A stretch of 45,423 nt of DNA from an uncultured Metabacillus sp. (GTDB taxonomy: Bacteria > Bacillota > Bacilli > Bacillales > Bacillaceae): contig NZ_CANNCR010000036.1 in the NCBI RefSeq assembly GCF_947503125.1, positions 1-45,423 of the forward strand, in the 5' to 3' direction. Under the pieces are notes generated by a model. That model had not been told where the DNA came from and did no database searches. It saw only the letters and a list, made by a program, of their open reading frames with translations. Made by a program: the position numbers and the translations under genes. This document shows, one piece after another, positions 8,271-17,095 of this stretch. Within the stretch, counting starts at the first letter, position 1. Every line of letters starts with the position of its first letter.

Positions 8271-9002
8271 TTAAAAGCTATTAATTAAAATCACCATAAA
8301 TAAGATCCCGGTGATAAATGAATAGGTTGCATTTCGTTCATTACCATCACCATGGCTTTCAGGAATGAGCTCTTTATAAATAATAAACAGCATCGCACCT
8401 GCTGCAAAGGATAGACCATATGGGACAAGGAAACTTACAATATTGGTTAGATTAAAACCAAGCAGAGATGCGACAATTTCCACCGCTCCTGTTGCTGTGG
8501 AGATTAAAAATGCTTTTGCTTTGCCGATATTCTGGTTAATTAAAAACAAGGCAACTAAAAATCCTTCTGGAGCATTTTGTAATCCAATTGCAAATGCAAT
8601 TAAGTTTCCTGTATCACTTATGTCAGAGGCATAGCTAACCCCAACTGATAATCCTTCAGGCAAATTATGCAAGGTAATCGCTGCGATAATCAGCATTGCC
8701 TTTTCGTCGAATTTAATACCGCTTTTGGTATGCTCTAAATCAATATGTGGAATCGCCTTTTCCAATGTTGTTAAAATAAGCACACCTAAAAATAAACCAA
8801 TCGAAACTTCCAGTATACCGCCATATTTTAATGATTCTGGAATTAACCCAAGCATTGCAGCTGTCATCATAATCCCCGCAGTAAATGCTAGTAAAATATC
8901 ACGCCAACGATGGGTGATCGTGCCTTGTAAGAACAAAATAGGGAGGGCTCCTAATCCTGTAGATAATGCAGATAATATACTACCTAATAAAACGCCAGAC
9001 AT
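8271..9002 (-). CDS. ZIP-family divalent metal transporter
   Basis: An integral membrane protein of 243 residues with about eight hydrophobic segments. The metal-binding motifs of the ZIP family are HNLPEG and QNAPEG in consecutive helices, with ELIPESHGDGNE near the end. It probably imports zinc or another divalent metal. The ATG at 9002 is chosen because AAAGGAG lies 9 nt upstream. The longer frame from 9050 has no ribosome binding site and would begin inside the promoter/operator region. It is not next to other metal genes. Confidence 0.9.
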   Translation of the reverse strand: MSGVLLGSILSALSTGLGALPILFLQGTITHRWRDILLAFTAGIMMTAAMLGLIPESLKYGGILEVSIGLFLGVLILTTLEKAIPHIDLEHTKSGIKFDEKAMLIIAAITLHNLPEGLSVGVSYASDISDTGNLIAFAIGLQNAPEGFLVALFLINQNIGKAKAFLISTATGAVEIVASLLGFNLTNIVSFLVPYGLSFAAGAMLFIIYKELIPESHGDGNERNATYSFITGILFMVILINSF

Positions 9003-9037
9003 ATATGTATGCTCCTTTGAATGATAATACCTTTGCA

Positions 9038-9063
9038 ATAATTCATCCATATGAATTATTATA
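9038..9063 (-). promoter_or_regulatory. -10 box and palindromic operator of the ZIP gene
   Basis: On the minus strand TATAAT at 9058-9063 is overlapped by a perfect palindrome, ATAATTCAT-CCAT-ATGAATTAT (9038-9059). No convincing -35 was seen. It does not match the Zur or MntR consensus as I know them. Confidence 0.5.
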
Positions 9064-9267
9064 GCGCGGAAATATTCAAAATTGAAACAATGTATAAAAT
9101 TCTATGCAAATATAGTGATGAAAATGACATGAATGGTATGGGATTTACACAAAAACTTGGGCAATCTCACCTTTTATTTATAGTCATTTATGTAAATGTA
9201 TAAGATAATGATAGATACCATCTATTATTCATCATAAAAGTTTGCAAACAAAAAAGAATATAAAATA

Positions 9268-9296
9268 TTGACTTGATGGAAATGTTCCTCTATTAT
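9268..9296 (+). promoter_or_regulatory. Promoter of mhqR
   Basis: TTGACT (9268-9273), a 17-nt spacer and TATTAT (9291-9296). Confidence 0.7.
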
Positions 9297-9347
9297 AGAA
9301 ATAAAATTGTTTTGAATTCAAGATAATTATTAAAGGATTGAGTTGAA

Positions 9348-9800
9348 ATGGAAAAATCAAATCAAATTGAAGAATCATTAAAGTTCTTTATCGTTCTTTC
9401 ACGTGCACATCGAGCATTTAACGATGTGGTAAATAAGCATATATCAACATTTAATTTAAACCCTACAGAGTTTGCGGTATTAGAGCTTCTTTATCATAAA
9501 GGTGATCAGCCTTTACAGCAAATAGGAGGGAAAATTTTACTGGCAAGCGGAAGTATTACCTATGTAGTGGATAAATTAGAGCAAAAAGGCTTGCTTGTAC
9601 GAAGAGCGTGCCCAAAAGATCGAAGAGTCACACACGCACAAATTACTGATAAAGGGAAGCAGTTGATCAAAGAAATTTTCCCACCGCATCAAGAAAGGAT
9701 CAATGAAATTGTAAGCGTCCTTTCTGATGAGGAAAAAAAATTGGTCACAGAGCTTCTTAAAAAAGTAGGTTATCATGCAAACGATCTTTTGAACAAGTAG
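9348..9800 (+). CDS. mhqR: MhqR-like MarR-family repressor
   Basis: A 150-residue winged-helix protein of the MarR family. The DNA-binding part runs through LNPTEFAVLELLYHKGDQPLQQIG and GSITYVVDKLEQKGL, with the wing at CPKDRRVTHAQIT. It resembles B. subtilis MhqR, which represses quinone- and catechol-detoxifying dioxygenases and nitroreductases, and it sits at the same place next to motAB. A single cysteine is in the wing region. No MhqR target gene is in the window, so regulation would be in trans. Confidence 0.8.
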   Translation: MEKSNQIEESLKFFIVLSRAHRAFNDVVNKHISTFNLNPTEFAVLELLYHKGDQPLQQIGGKILLASGSITYVVDKLEQKGLLVRRACPKDRRVTHAQITDKGKQLIKEIFPPHQERINEIVSVLSDEEKKLVTELLKKVGYHANDLLNK

Positions 9801-9826
9801 GATTGGTAATGGATTTTCTAAAAAAC

Positions 9827-9914
9827 AAAGGGTCTGCCTTTTAAAAACTTATTATATAGAACCTCAAATACAAGTGGTTCCATATATTGTTTTTAAGGGA
9901 GACCCTTTTTTAAA
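9827..9914. terminator. Long two-tier hairpin, bidirectional terminator (mhqR / motB)
   Basis: The outer stem AAAGGGTCT (9827-9835) pairs with AGACCCTTT (9900-9908). An inner stem forms from TATATAGAACC and GGTTCCATATA. T runs (plus) and A runs (minus) flank it, so both convergent genes can end here. Confidence 0.85.
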
Positions 9915-9928
9915 GGTTATTTATCTCC

Positions 9929-10690
9929 TTATTTTTGTTTATAGGGAAGAATTAATACTTCGACACGTCTATTTTTTTGTCTGCCTTCCTTTGTATCGTT
10001 TGTTGCAACAGGTTTATATTCACCAAAGCCTTTTGCACTAAACGCTTTCGGATCCAGCTTTTCGTTTTCAATTAACAGCTTCATAAAGTTAACGGCCCGC
10101 ATAACACTTAGGTGCCAGTTAGAATCATAATCTGAAGTATTAATAGGAACATTATCAGTATGCCCGCTTACAATAATATTACGGGGTGGATTCATCACAA
10201 GTAGCTCGGAAATTTCCATTGCAAGCTTTTTATCTTTCTCTCGAATTTCAGCTTTACCAGAATCAAAAAAAATATCATTTAATATGGTAATCAACAGGCC
10301 TTCATCGGTAAGGGTTGTTTTTAATTTTGTTTCAAGCATATTTTCTTTAATATAGGCATTAATTTTCTCTTGTACTTCTTTTAGCTTTTCTTGTTCTAAT
10401 TGTTTCTGAGCTTCTTCAGCGGCTTCTTTTGTCAATTGTTTATCTTGAATATTCAGCTGCTCCATTTCATCACTAGTTGTTGGGCTTGGGTAATCCAAAA
10501 CACCTGTTCCACCTGCAAAGGTTGAATTAAAGGCTTTTGCAATTTGCTGGAATTTTTGAGCATCTACAGAGCTCATTGCAAACAAAACAATGAATAAAGC
10601 TAAAACAAGTGTCAATAAATCGGCATAGGGAACAAGCCATGATTCATCCACATGATCTTCATCGTGTTTATGTTTCTTCCTTCTAGCCAT
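9929..10690 (-). CDS. motB: MotB, flagellar motor stator protein
   Basis: A 253-residue stator protein. A single N-terminal membrane helix carries the proton-binding aspartate (Asp24 in PYADLLT). A plug/linker region rich in charged residues follows, then an OmpA-like peptidoglycan-binding domain with GHTDNVPI and NWHLSVMRAVNFM. With MotA it forms the ion channel that drives flagellar rotation. It overlaps the end of motA by 8 nt and has GAAGGAG upstream. Confidence 0.95.
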   Translation of the reverse strand: MARRKKHKHDEDHVDESWLVPYADLLTLVLALFIVLFAMSSVDAQKFQQIAKAFNSTFAGGTGVLDYPSPTTSDEMEQLNIQDKQLTKEAAEEAQKQLEQEKLKEVQEKINAYIKENMLETKLKTTLTDEGLLITILNDIFFDSGKAEIREKDKKLAMEISELLVMNPPRNIIVSGHTDNVPINTSDYDSNWHLSVMRAVNFMKLLIENEKLDPKAFSAKGFGEYKPVATNDTKEGRQKNRRVEVLILPYKQK

Positions 10691-11483
10691 TTACACTCTC
10701 TCCTTCAGTAAGTGCAGTGTTTAATTTCTTTCTTTCATGAACAGGTAGATAAGTAGATAGCTTTTGTTCAATAGCTTTTGGCGCTTGTCCTTCTAAAACA
10801 GAGAGGACACCTTCGATCATCACTTCCTTAACTTTCACTTCTTCCTTGGACTTCCGCTTTAATTTATTCGCAAATGGATGCCAAAGGACATATCCTGTGA
10901 AAATGCCCATCATCGTGGCAACGAACGCCGCACCAATTGCCTTTCCCAGCTCTTCTGTATTATCCATATGTGAAAGGGCGGCAATTAAGCCTACAACAGC
11001 TCCTAGTACGCCAAGAGTTGGCGCGTAAGTACCAGCTTGAGTAAAGATCGCAGCAGATGCTTGGTGACGTTCCTCCATTGCTGCAATTTCTTCACTCATA
11101 ACATCGCGAATAAACTCTGCATTTTGGCCATCAACCGCCATAAGCAAACCATTTTTTAAAAAAGGATCATCGATATCTGTAATCCTTGCTTCTAAAGCAA
11201 GTAATCCTTCTTTACGAGCAACTTGAGCCCAGTCAGAAAACAAAGGAATCAGCTCTTCAATGGTATGAGATTTATTATCTTTGAAAAGAATTCCGAAAAG
11301 CTTGGGGACTTTTTTAATTTCACTAATAGGAAATGCAATTGTAACCGATGCAATAGTTCCTAAAATAATAATTAATAAGGCAGCAGGATTAAGTAAGACA
11401 GCAGGGCTGACACCCTTCATAATCATACCTAATCCAACTGCTATGATAGCCAGAATCAGTCCGATTATTGACGTTTTATCCAT
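10683..11483 (-). CDS. motA: MotA, flagellar motor stator protein
   Basis: A 266-residue membrane protein with four predicted helices (two near the N terminus, two around residues 150-205) and a large cytoplasmic loop that contacts the rotor. The PTLGVLGAVVGLIAAL helix is typical. It is the first gene of motAB. The sigma-D promoter about 40 nt upstream ties it to flagellar expression. The nearby Asp in MotB suggests proton rather than sodium coupling, by resemblance only. Confidence 0.95.
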   Translation of the reverse strand: MDKTSIIGLILAIIAVGLGMIMKGVSPAVLLNPAALLIIILGTIASVTIAFPISEIKKVPKLFGILFKDNKSHTIEELIPLFSDWAQVARKEGLLALEARITDIDDPFLKNGLLMAVDGQNAEFIRDVMSEEIAAMEERHQASAAIFTQAGTYAPTLGVLGAVVGLIAALSHMDNTEELGKAIGAAFVATMMGIFTGYVLWHPFANKLKRKSKEEVKVKEVMIEGVLSVLEGQAPKAIEQKLSTYLPVHERKKLNTALTEGESVNG

Positions 11484-11522
11484 TGTAAATCACCATTTTC
11501 CCTAAAATTTTTCTTATTACTT

Positions 11523-11549
11523 ATATCGGTTATTTTTAATAACTTTTTA
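11523..11549 (-). promoter_or_regulatory. Sigma-D promoter of motAB
   Basis: On the minus strand TAAA (11546-11549), exactly 15 nt, then ACCGATAT (11523-11530). This differs at one base from the sigma-D -10 consensus GCCGATAT. Confidence 0.85.
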
Positions 11550-11626
11550 GTTTTTCTTTTAGCAAAGGGCCTTTTGAAACAAAGTTTACGAAAACAGTTT
11601 TAGCAAAAACTAATGGGATAAAAAAG

Positions 11627-11656
11627 AAAACACGGTACCATTTCACCGTGTTTTAA
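11627..11656 (-). terminator. Terminator of the 52-residue ORF
   Basis: AAAACACGGT and ACCGTGTTTT pair around an 8-nt loop, followed on the minus strand by TTTTCTTTTTTATC. The 5' arm is the end of the small ORF's coding sequence. Confidence 0.85.
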
Positions 11657-11801
11657 AAATAAATGTGATGATTCGTTTTATGAAAGGAGCTTTCTGTATA
11701 TTTTTATCAAACATTCTATAGGTTTGTTCATGTAAGTTCTTTTCAAGCGCATCATTATTTAATTTATATAATTTTTTCAAAGTGTATTCATTAGGATACA
11801 T
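11643..11801 (-). CDS. Small basic protein of 52 residues, unknown
   Basis: An ATG frame with GGGGGAAG just upstream and a terminator hairpin that begins inside its last codons, so it looks like a real monocistronic gene. It starts MYPNEYTLKKLYKLNNDALE and ends in a basic hydrophobic tail (IKRIITFIFKTR). The N-terminal half looks helical and amphipathic. I do not recognise the family. It lies between motA and a small membrane protein on the same strand. Confidence 0.65.
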   Translation of the reverse strand: MYPNEYTLKKLYKLNNDALEKNLHEQTYRMFDKNIQKAPFIKRIITFIFKTR

Positions 11802-11924
11802 CTTACTTCCCCCATTCTTGATGTTGTGCCTTTATCTTAAAGGAAGATTATTCCTTTTTCATCAGGTGAATGGAGGAGGTTTCATTCATATATGTGTCTG
11901 AAAAATTTGAGACTTAAGATGTAC

Positions 11925-12200
11925 TTACAACTTCATTAATAGGTTTGAGATTCCGTAATAATAAAGGGGTAAGAGGGTTACAGCTAGGTGAGCATTGAAA
12001 AAAAGACTGGAATAATAGGTTGATTGATTTTCAAAGGCAATGGAAGAAAGCAAAGCACCGAGCAGACTAGTACTGCAAAATAGAATAATCCCGAACAGAT
12101 CACCCAATCGTTCTTGATAAAGAATAAATCCTAATGAAGATCCATTAAAAATGAGAAAAAGGAAGGAAATTAAGAGTAATAGAGTTGAGTATTTAATCAT
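11925..12200 (-). CDS. Small membrane protein, unknown
   Basis: A 91-residue, very hydrophobic protein with about three membrane helices (roughly residues 4-27, 35-57 and 68-88). The ATG at 12200 has AAAGAGGTG 6 nt upstream; a GTG 9 nt earlier overlaps that site and is less likely. No motif was recognised. It follows the K+ channel gene on the same strand after 83 nt, so the two may be co-transcribed. Confidence 0.6.
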   Translation of the reverse strand: MIKYSTLLLLISFLFLIFNGSSLGFILYQERLGDLFGIILFCSTSLLGALLSSIAFENQSTYYSSLFFNAHLAVTLLPLYYYGISNLLMKL

Positions 12201-12283
12201 CGTTAACACCTCTTTACATATCTATGTATAAAAAGGTTCAACCATGACAAGGAGCAGATGTGCCTGCCCCTCGAAATAATGAA

Positions 12284-13306
12284 TTACGAAATAATCTCAA
12301 GATAAGTAGAATGATTGCAAATAATAAATAATTTAGCATCATGAGGGATGGGGTGATTATGTTGATTAATGATGGATAAGTCATTTCCATTGGAAATAAG
12401 GAGTGCACCTTTAGCAGCCAATGCTTGACTTGCATCTGCATATGTCGTCCATTCATTGTTTTTTGGAATGGAATATAGGTCAAAACCTTGGAGACTTGTC
12501 AACTGCCTAATAATTTCACTTGATCCGTTAAAGAGAATTGAGCGAGCCGCTAAGTTTGCTGCCGTATCGTTAGGGGTTATAAATTCTTCTACATTTGCAT
12601 GAACAAATGCGTTTATATGTTTTGAATCTGATACCTCGCAAATCGTATAAATGTTTCGATGATTCTGTTTTCCAATTCCTTCAATCATTGAAGCAATTAG
12701 CAAAGTACGTCCATCAGCTTGAGAAGCTGTCATTAATCCTTCTGGAGAAAAAATCATGACCGATTTACATTGAAGTAAATTTGCTTGGTGAAGGATATCA
12801 ATATTTGCAGGATTTCCATTTACAAAATCAACCTGTTCATGGAAAATAGGAGTTTTGGACATCTCTTCATCAATAATAACAACTCGTATGTTTTGGAATG
12901 TAGCTAAGAGTTCTTTTAACGTAATTTCAGCCTTTTTTGTCCAGTTGATTAAAATAATATGATCTTCTACAGTAATTTTCAATTTACCTTCCTCCTTCAA
13001 CCTTTTTCGAATGCTCAAAAAATCAATTACCTTTCCAATGAAAATCGTCATAAGTCCAATCCCGACTATATACAAAAACATGGCAAATAATTTCCCGTTG
13101 ACAGTTGTAGGGGAAATATCTCCGTAACCTACAGTGGCAATGGTTGTCATTGTCCACCAAAGACCTTCAAAAGGGGTGGTAAAGGTTTTAGGCTCTAAAA
13201 AATAAATGATGTAGCTGCTGCCAAGAATTAACGATAAAGTAGCGAAAATAAGAATCCAATTATTCATATGAATGATTCTAGTGAAAAATCGTCGAAAAAA
13301 AATCAT
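12284..13306 (-). CDS. Potassium channel with TrkA-N/RCK-type domain (YugO-like)
   Basis: A 340-residue protein with two membrane helices around a pore loop carrying the K+ selectivity filter TVGYGD (about residue 60). A cytoplasmic nucleotide-binding RCK-type domain follows (VEDHIILINW, VVIIDEEM). It resembles B. subtilis YugO, the channel used for electrical signalling in biofilms, and MthK-type channels generally. In the RCK start the usual glycine-rich GxGxxG is changed to LINWTKK, as also seen in distant YugO-like proteins. GAGGAG is upstream. No mstX-like gene precedes it. Confidence 0.85.
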   Translation of the reverse strand: MIFFRRFFTRIIHMNNWILIFATLSLILGSSYIIYFLEPKTFTTPFEGLWWTMTTIATVGYGDISPTTVNGKLFAMFLYIVGIGLMTIFIGKVIDFLSIRKRLKEEGKLKITVEDHIILINWTKKAEITLKELLATFQNIRVVIIDEEMSKTPIFHEQVDFVNGNPANIDILHQANLLQCKSVMIFSPEGLMTASQADGRTLLIASMIEGIGKQNHRNIYTICEVSDSKHINAFVHANVEEFITPNDTAANLAARSILFNGSSEIIRQLTSLQGFDLYSIPKNNEWTTYADASQALAAKGALLISNGNDLSIINQHNHPIPHDAKLFIICNHSTYLEIIS

Positions 13307-13390
13307 CTAAGTTCTCCTCTCTTAAAGGTCAATACGTTTTATAATAAGGAAATTTTACCATATTTCATGTTGTTAATTAGATAAAATATA

Positions 13391-13424
13391 AAAAGAGGCT
13401 GCCTCATCTGAGTGAGACAGCCTT
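13391..13424 (-). terminator. Terminator of clpE
   Basis: On the minus strand AAGGCTGTCTCA pairs with TGAGGCAGCCTCTT around 6 nt, followed by a T run. Confidence 0.9.
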
Positions 13425-13433
13425 ATATTTATT

Positions 13434-15560
13434 TTACTTTTTAACGATAATTTCATCATTTTCAACATCTACGGTTATACTTGTCACATCCCCTTCATCT
13501 AATAGAAGGTCAGTTAGTTTATCCTCAACATGTTCTTGGATGACACGACGAAGCGGCCTTGCACCAAATGTTGGATGGTAGCCTAAAATCGCTAGTTTTT
13601 CTTTCGCTTTATCTGTCACTTTTAAGGTAATGTCTTGTTCTGCTAAAACAGAAGCCAATTCATTAAGCATTAATGTAACAATCTTGTTAAGGTCGTCCTT
13701 TTTAAGCGAAGAGAATTCAATAATATTATCAAAGCGGTTTAAGAATTCAGGCTTGAAGAAAGATCCTAGTGATTGTAAAAGCTGGCTTTCTTCAACTCCA
13801 GTATTTGAGTCCGTTTCGAAGCCTACAGTGATCCGCTTTTCTCCAATCCCTGCATTACTTGTCATAATAATGACGGTGTCCTTGAAACTTACTGTGCGTC
13901 CGCTACTATCAGTGAGACGGCCGTCCTCAAGAATTTGCAGGAACATATGCTGAACATCTGGATGTGCTTTTTCAATTTCATCTAATAAAATGATACTGTA
14001 AGGATTTCGGCGAACCTTTTCGGTTAATTGACCTGCTTCATCATGGCCAACATAACCTGGAGGTGAACCGATGATTTTGGAAACAGAATGTTTCTCCATA
14101 TATTCACTCATGTCAAGACGAATCATAGCATCTTTTGAGCCGAATAACTCTTCAGCCAGTGTTTTAGTTAATTCGGTTTTCCCTACCCCTGTTGGTCCAA
14201 CAAAGAGGAAGGAACCAATTGGTCTTGTTTTAGACTTTAAGCCTGCGCGGCTTCTTCTAATCGCTTTAGCGACTTTTTTGACTGCATCAGCTTGTCCGAT
14301 TACTTTTTCCGATAAACGCTTCTCTAAATTCTTCATTTTTGCTTGTTCATTTTCTTGAAGCTTTCCGACAGGTATGCCTGTTTTCTTTTCAATGATTTCT
14401 TGAATATCCTCAACATCAACTGTCGGTTTTTCGGAATTTGCTTCTTTGTTTAATTGAGCCTCGAGACGGTCTTCTTCATCTCTTAAATTAGCAGCTAATT
14501 CATAGTGTTCATTTTTTGTTGCTTCTTCTTTTTGTTTAGCCAGATGTTTTAAACGTTCTTTTATTTGTTCTTCATTAACGTTTGTAATCGCTAAATTCTT
14601 TTTAGAACCTGCTTCATCTAATAGGTCAATTGCCTTATCAGGTAAGAAGCGATCTTGAATATAGCGATGGGATAAAGTAACACAAGCATTAATTGCTTCC
14701 TCTGAGTATGTTACATGATGATAATTTTCATACTTCTCTTGAAGTCCTTTTAAAATATTTACAGCTTGCTCAAGGGACGGTTCGTTAACCATTACCGGTT
14801 GGAAGCGACGTTCAAGTGCAGCATCCTTTTCAATAGTTCGGTATTCTTTAAGTGTTGTTGCACCAACAACTTGAAGTTCACCACGGGCTAATGCAGGTTT
14901 TAAAATATTGCCTGCATCCATTGAACCTTCTGCAGAACCGGCACCTACAAGCTGATGAATTTCATCAATGAATAAAATGATGTTTTTACGCTGTTGAAGC
15001 TCCTCAATTAGTTTTTTCATGCGCTCTTCAAATTGACCTCTAATACCTGTGCTTGCAACAAGTGAAGCAACATCTAAAAGATATACTTCTTTATTAGCAA
15101 GCTTTGATGGAACAGTGCCATTTGCAATTTTTAAGGCTAGACCTTCAACAACTGCTGTTTTACCAACACCAGGCTCACCGATTAAAACCGGGTTATTTTT
15201 ATTACGGCGATTTAAAATTTCGATAACACGGTCAACTTCTTCATCACGGCCAATGACAGGATCAATTAGTCCGGCACGAGCTGCATTTGTTAAGTTGCGG
15301 CCAAGGTGATCTAATATTCCTCCGCCGCTTCCTTGTGTTTGCGGCTTAGTACTTGTAAATTGTGAAGCTTGGCTTTGTTGTATTCCTTTAAAGAACTCAT
15401 CAAATGGAAATGCTGAGAATCCGCTTGAAAATCCTGTAGGAATTGACTGTTTATAGGTTGAATAGCAATCATGACATAATGTTACTTGTTCTCTTTGACT
15501 ATTAATTTGTACTGTTAAATTGATAGCAGCTTTATTCTTATTACATTTTTCACACATCAT
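13434..15560 (-). CDS. clpE: ClpE, AAA+ unfoldase of the Clp protease
   Basis: A 708-residue HSP100 ATPase that feeds unfolded proteins to ClpP. It has the ClpE-specific N-terminal zinc finger (CEKCNKNKA...CHDC). AAA domain 1 has [13 protein letters not shown], and a UVR-like coiled middle region follows. AAA domain 2 has [12 protein letters not shown], and there is a C-terminal D2 small domain. The zinc finger and lack of an N-terminal Clp repeat separate it from ClpC. CtsR boxes over its promoter fit the class III heat-shock regulon. It lies between motAB and ykvI, as in B. subtilis. Confidence 0.96.
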   Translation of the reverse strand: MMCEKCNKNKAAINLTVQINSQREQVTLCHDCYSTYKQSIPTGFSSGFSAFPFDEFFKGIQQSQASQFTSTKPQTQGSGGGILDHLGRNLTNAARAGLIDPVIGRDEEVDRVIEILNRRNKNNPVLIGEPGVGKTAVVEGLALKIANGTVPSKLANKEVYLLDVASLVASTGIRGQFEERMKKLIEELQQRKNIILFIDEIHQLVGAGSAEGSMDAGNILKPALARGELQVVGATTLKEYRTIEKDAALERRFQPVMVNEPSLEQAVNILKGLQEKYENYHHVTYSEEAINACVTLSHRYIQDRFLPDKAIDLLDEAGSKKNLAITNVNEEQIKERLKHLAKQKEEATKNEHYELAANLRDEEDRLEAQLNKEANSEKPTVDVEDIQEIIEKKTGIPVGKLQENEQAKMKNLEKRLSEKVIGQADAVKKVAKAIRRSRAGLKSKTRPIGSFLFVGPTGVGKTELTKTLAEELFGSKDAMIRLDMSEYMEKHSVSKIIGSPPGYVGHDEAGQLTEKVRRNPYSIILLDEIEKAHPDVQHMFLQILEDGRLTDSSGRTVSFKDTVIIMTSNAGIGEKRITVGFETDSNTGVEESQLLQSLGSFFKPEFLNRFDNIIEFSSLKKDDLNKIVTLMLNELASVLAEQDITLKVTDKAKEKLAILGYHPTFGARPLRRVIQEHVEDKLTDLLLDEGDVTSITVDVENDEIIVKK

Positions 15561-15562
15561 TT

Positions 15563-15625
15563 AAAAAACCCCTTTTCTATAAAGTGAGACTTCTATCAGT
15601 GGGGTTTTTCTGCTTCCCCACTGAT
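15563..15625 (-). promoter_or_regulatory. Competing hairpins in the clpE leader
   Basis: Hairpin A pairs 15595-15604 with 15616-15625 (perfect 10 bp). Hairpin B pairs AAAAACCCC (15601-15609) with GGGGTTTTT (15564-15572) on the minus strand. It is followed by the end of a six-T run two bases before the ATG, and it contains the AAGGGG ribosome binding site. Both need bases 15601-15604, so only one can form. Confidence 0.6.
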
Positions 15626-15806
15626 GGTTAGCAAGACTTATCGGACCTTTACGGAAAGTTATCCCCCACTTATCTTCTTAGCTTCTTTTGAATCTTGAGG
15701 TGGAGGGTTATTGCCCGTTAAGATGGGATAAATTTTTTGTAAAGTTCTTTAAATAAGATGCTTTGATGTTTTTTGACCAATGAGTGATAAAGAAAATGGT
15801 CATTTG

Positions 15807-15854
15807 TTTGACCATCTTTGACTATAGTATACTTTGACCTTTTTTGACTTTCAA
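15807..15854 (-). promoter_or_regulatory. clpE promoter with two CtsR boxes
   Basis: On the minus strand TTGAAA (15849-15854), a 17-nt spacer and TATACT (15826-15831). Two tandem CtsR heptad pairs of the form RGTCAAA-N3-GGTCAAA lie at 15833-15849 (inside the promoter) and 15807-15823 (just downstream). A single extra heptad is at 15772-15778. CtsR would block this promoter until heat or protein stress. The leader from here to the ATG is about 260 nt. Confidence 0.9.
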
Positions 15855-15983
15855 GTGTTTTGCTTTTAAAAAATATATAGGAATTTTTACCATTATAATC
15901 ATAGTTTCAAAGAGAAAAGAATCATCCCAGCTTTTCTTCATATAATGATACAAGCTTTGGTAAACTTTAGTGAGGTGTGTTGG

Positions 15984-17018
15984 ATGAAGAAGAAATCTTG
16001 GGTTTTTTCCTTTCAGGTTGCAGCAGTATATGTCGGGACTGTAGTTGGAGCGGGATTTGCAACAGGGAGGGAAATCGTTGAATTTTTCACGAAATACGGT
16101 GTTTTTGGACTTGCTGGTATTTTGTTAGCCGGATTTCTTTTTATATCTCTTGGGATCAAAATGCTTGTTCTTTCAAAAAGAATAAATGCAGCGTCGTACC
16201 AGGATTTAATGACTTTTTTATTTGGGAGAAAGTTCGGGAGCTTTGTTAATCTTTTTATGCTTATCATTCTATTAGGCTTAACTTCAATTATGTTATCTGG
16301 TGCTGGTGCGATTTTTTATGAGCAGCTTAATCTTCCCGTAAGAATCGGAGTAATCATAACGATTTTGCTTACAATCGGAGTTATGTTTTTTGGTGTAAAC
16401 GGGCTATTCAGCGTAAATATAATTGTTGTTCCGATGTTAATATTATTTAGTACCATACTTGCTGTTCGGTCGTTTTCTATTGAACCTTTTTTTAACATAC
16501 CGAGCGAACCAGCTTCGTCTTTTAAATGGATATTGTCTGCTTTTTCATATGCCGCGTTTAACTTGACAATGTCTGCAGCTGTTCTAGTGCCTTTAGCAAA
16601 TGAGATTCAGGATGAAAAAGTGTTGAAAAGAGGAGGATTTCTTGGCGGACTTATCTTAACGATTATTTTAATCAGCAGCCATCTGGCATTATCTACATTA
16701 CCAAATTTAACTCAATATGAAATACCGATGGCTGAAGCTATGAAAACGACGTTTTATGCCTTTTATTTTATCTACATTGCAGTAATTTATGGAGAAGTTT
16801 TTACATCGGTTATTGGTAACTTATTTGGACTTGAAAAACAGGTTTTATCTTATATTAATCTACCGCGGATGGTCATTGTGATTGCTATTTTAAGTGCTGC
16901 TGCTTTTATTAGTAAGTTTGGTTATAGTTCTTTAATATCGTTATTGTATCCAATTTTCGGCTATATTTGCCTAGGGGTGTTAGCTCTATTAATGTTGAAG
17001 AAGGTCCCAAGAAAATAA
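15984..17018 (+). CDS. ykvI: YkvI, LeuT-fold-like membrane transporter of unknown substrate
   Basis: A 344-residue integral membrane protein with about ten helices. The N-terminal helix carries VGTVVGAGFATGREIVEFF, a glycine-rich unwound-helix motif as in amino-acid transporter folds. The ATG at 15984 is chosen: GAGGTG lies 7 nt upstream and the protein then starts MKKKSWVFS just before the first helix. An ATG at 15945 lacks a site. Its position between clpE and the que operon is that of ykvI in B. subtilis. The substrate is unknown. Confidence 0.85.
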   Translation: MKKKSWVFSFQVAAVYVGTVVGAGFATGREIVEFFTKYGVFGLAGILLAGFLFISLGIKMLVLSKRINAASYQDLMTFLFGRKFGSFVNLFMLIILLGLTSIMLSGAGAIFYEQLNLPVRIGVIITILLTIGVMFFGVNGLFSVNIIVVPMLILFSTILAVRSFSIEPFFNIPSEPASSFKWILSAFSYAAFNLTMSAAVLVPLANEIQDEKVLKRGGFLGGLILTIILISSHLALSTLPNLTQYEIPMAEAMKTTFYAFYFIYIAVIYGEVFTSVIGNLFGLEKQVLSYINLPRMVIVIAILSAAAFISKFGYSSLISLLYPIFGYICLGVLALLMLKKVPRK

Positions 17019-17095
17019 GTTGAATATGATAAAATGGATATATATTAACAATCTCAAAACCACTAAGAATTTTAACCATTGAAAGGAAGAATATA

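Noticed and set aside
9003-9050. N-terminal extension of the ZIP transporter
   Set aside because: It would start inside the promoter/palindrome without a ribosome binding site; the ATG at 9002 has AAAGGAG 9 nt upstream.
12238-12483. An 81-codon minus-strand frame overlapping the 3' end of the K+ channel
   Set aside because: Same-strand shadow in another frame; no ribosome binding site. The GGGGCAG/CTGCTCC hairpin near 12251-12270 has no T run.
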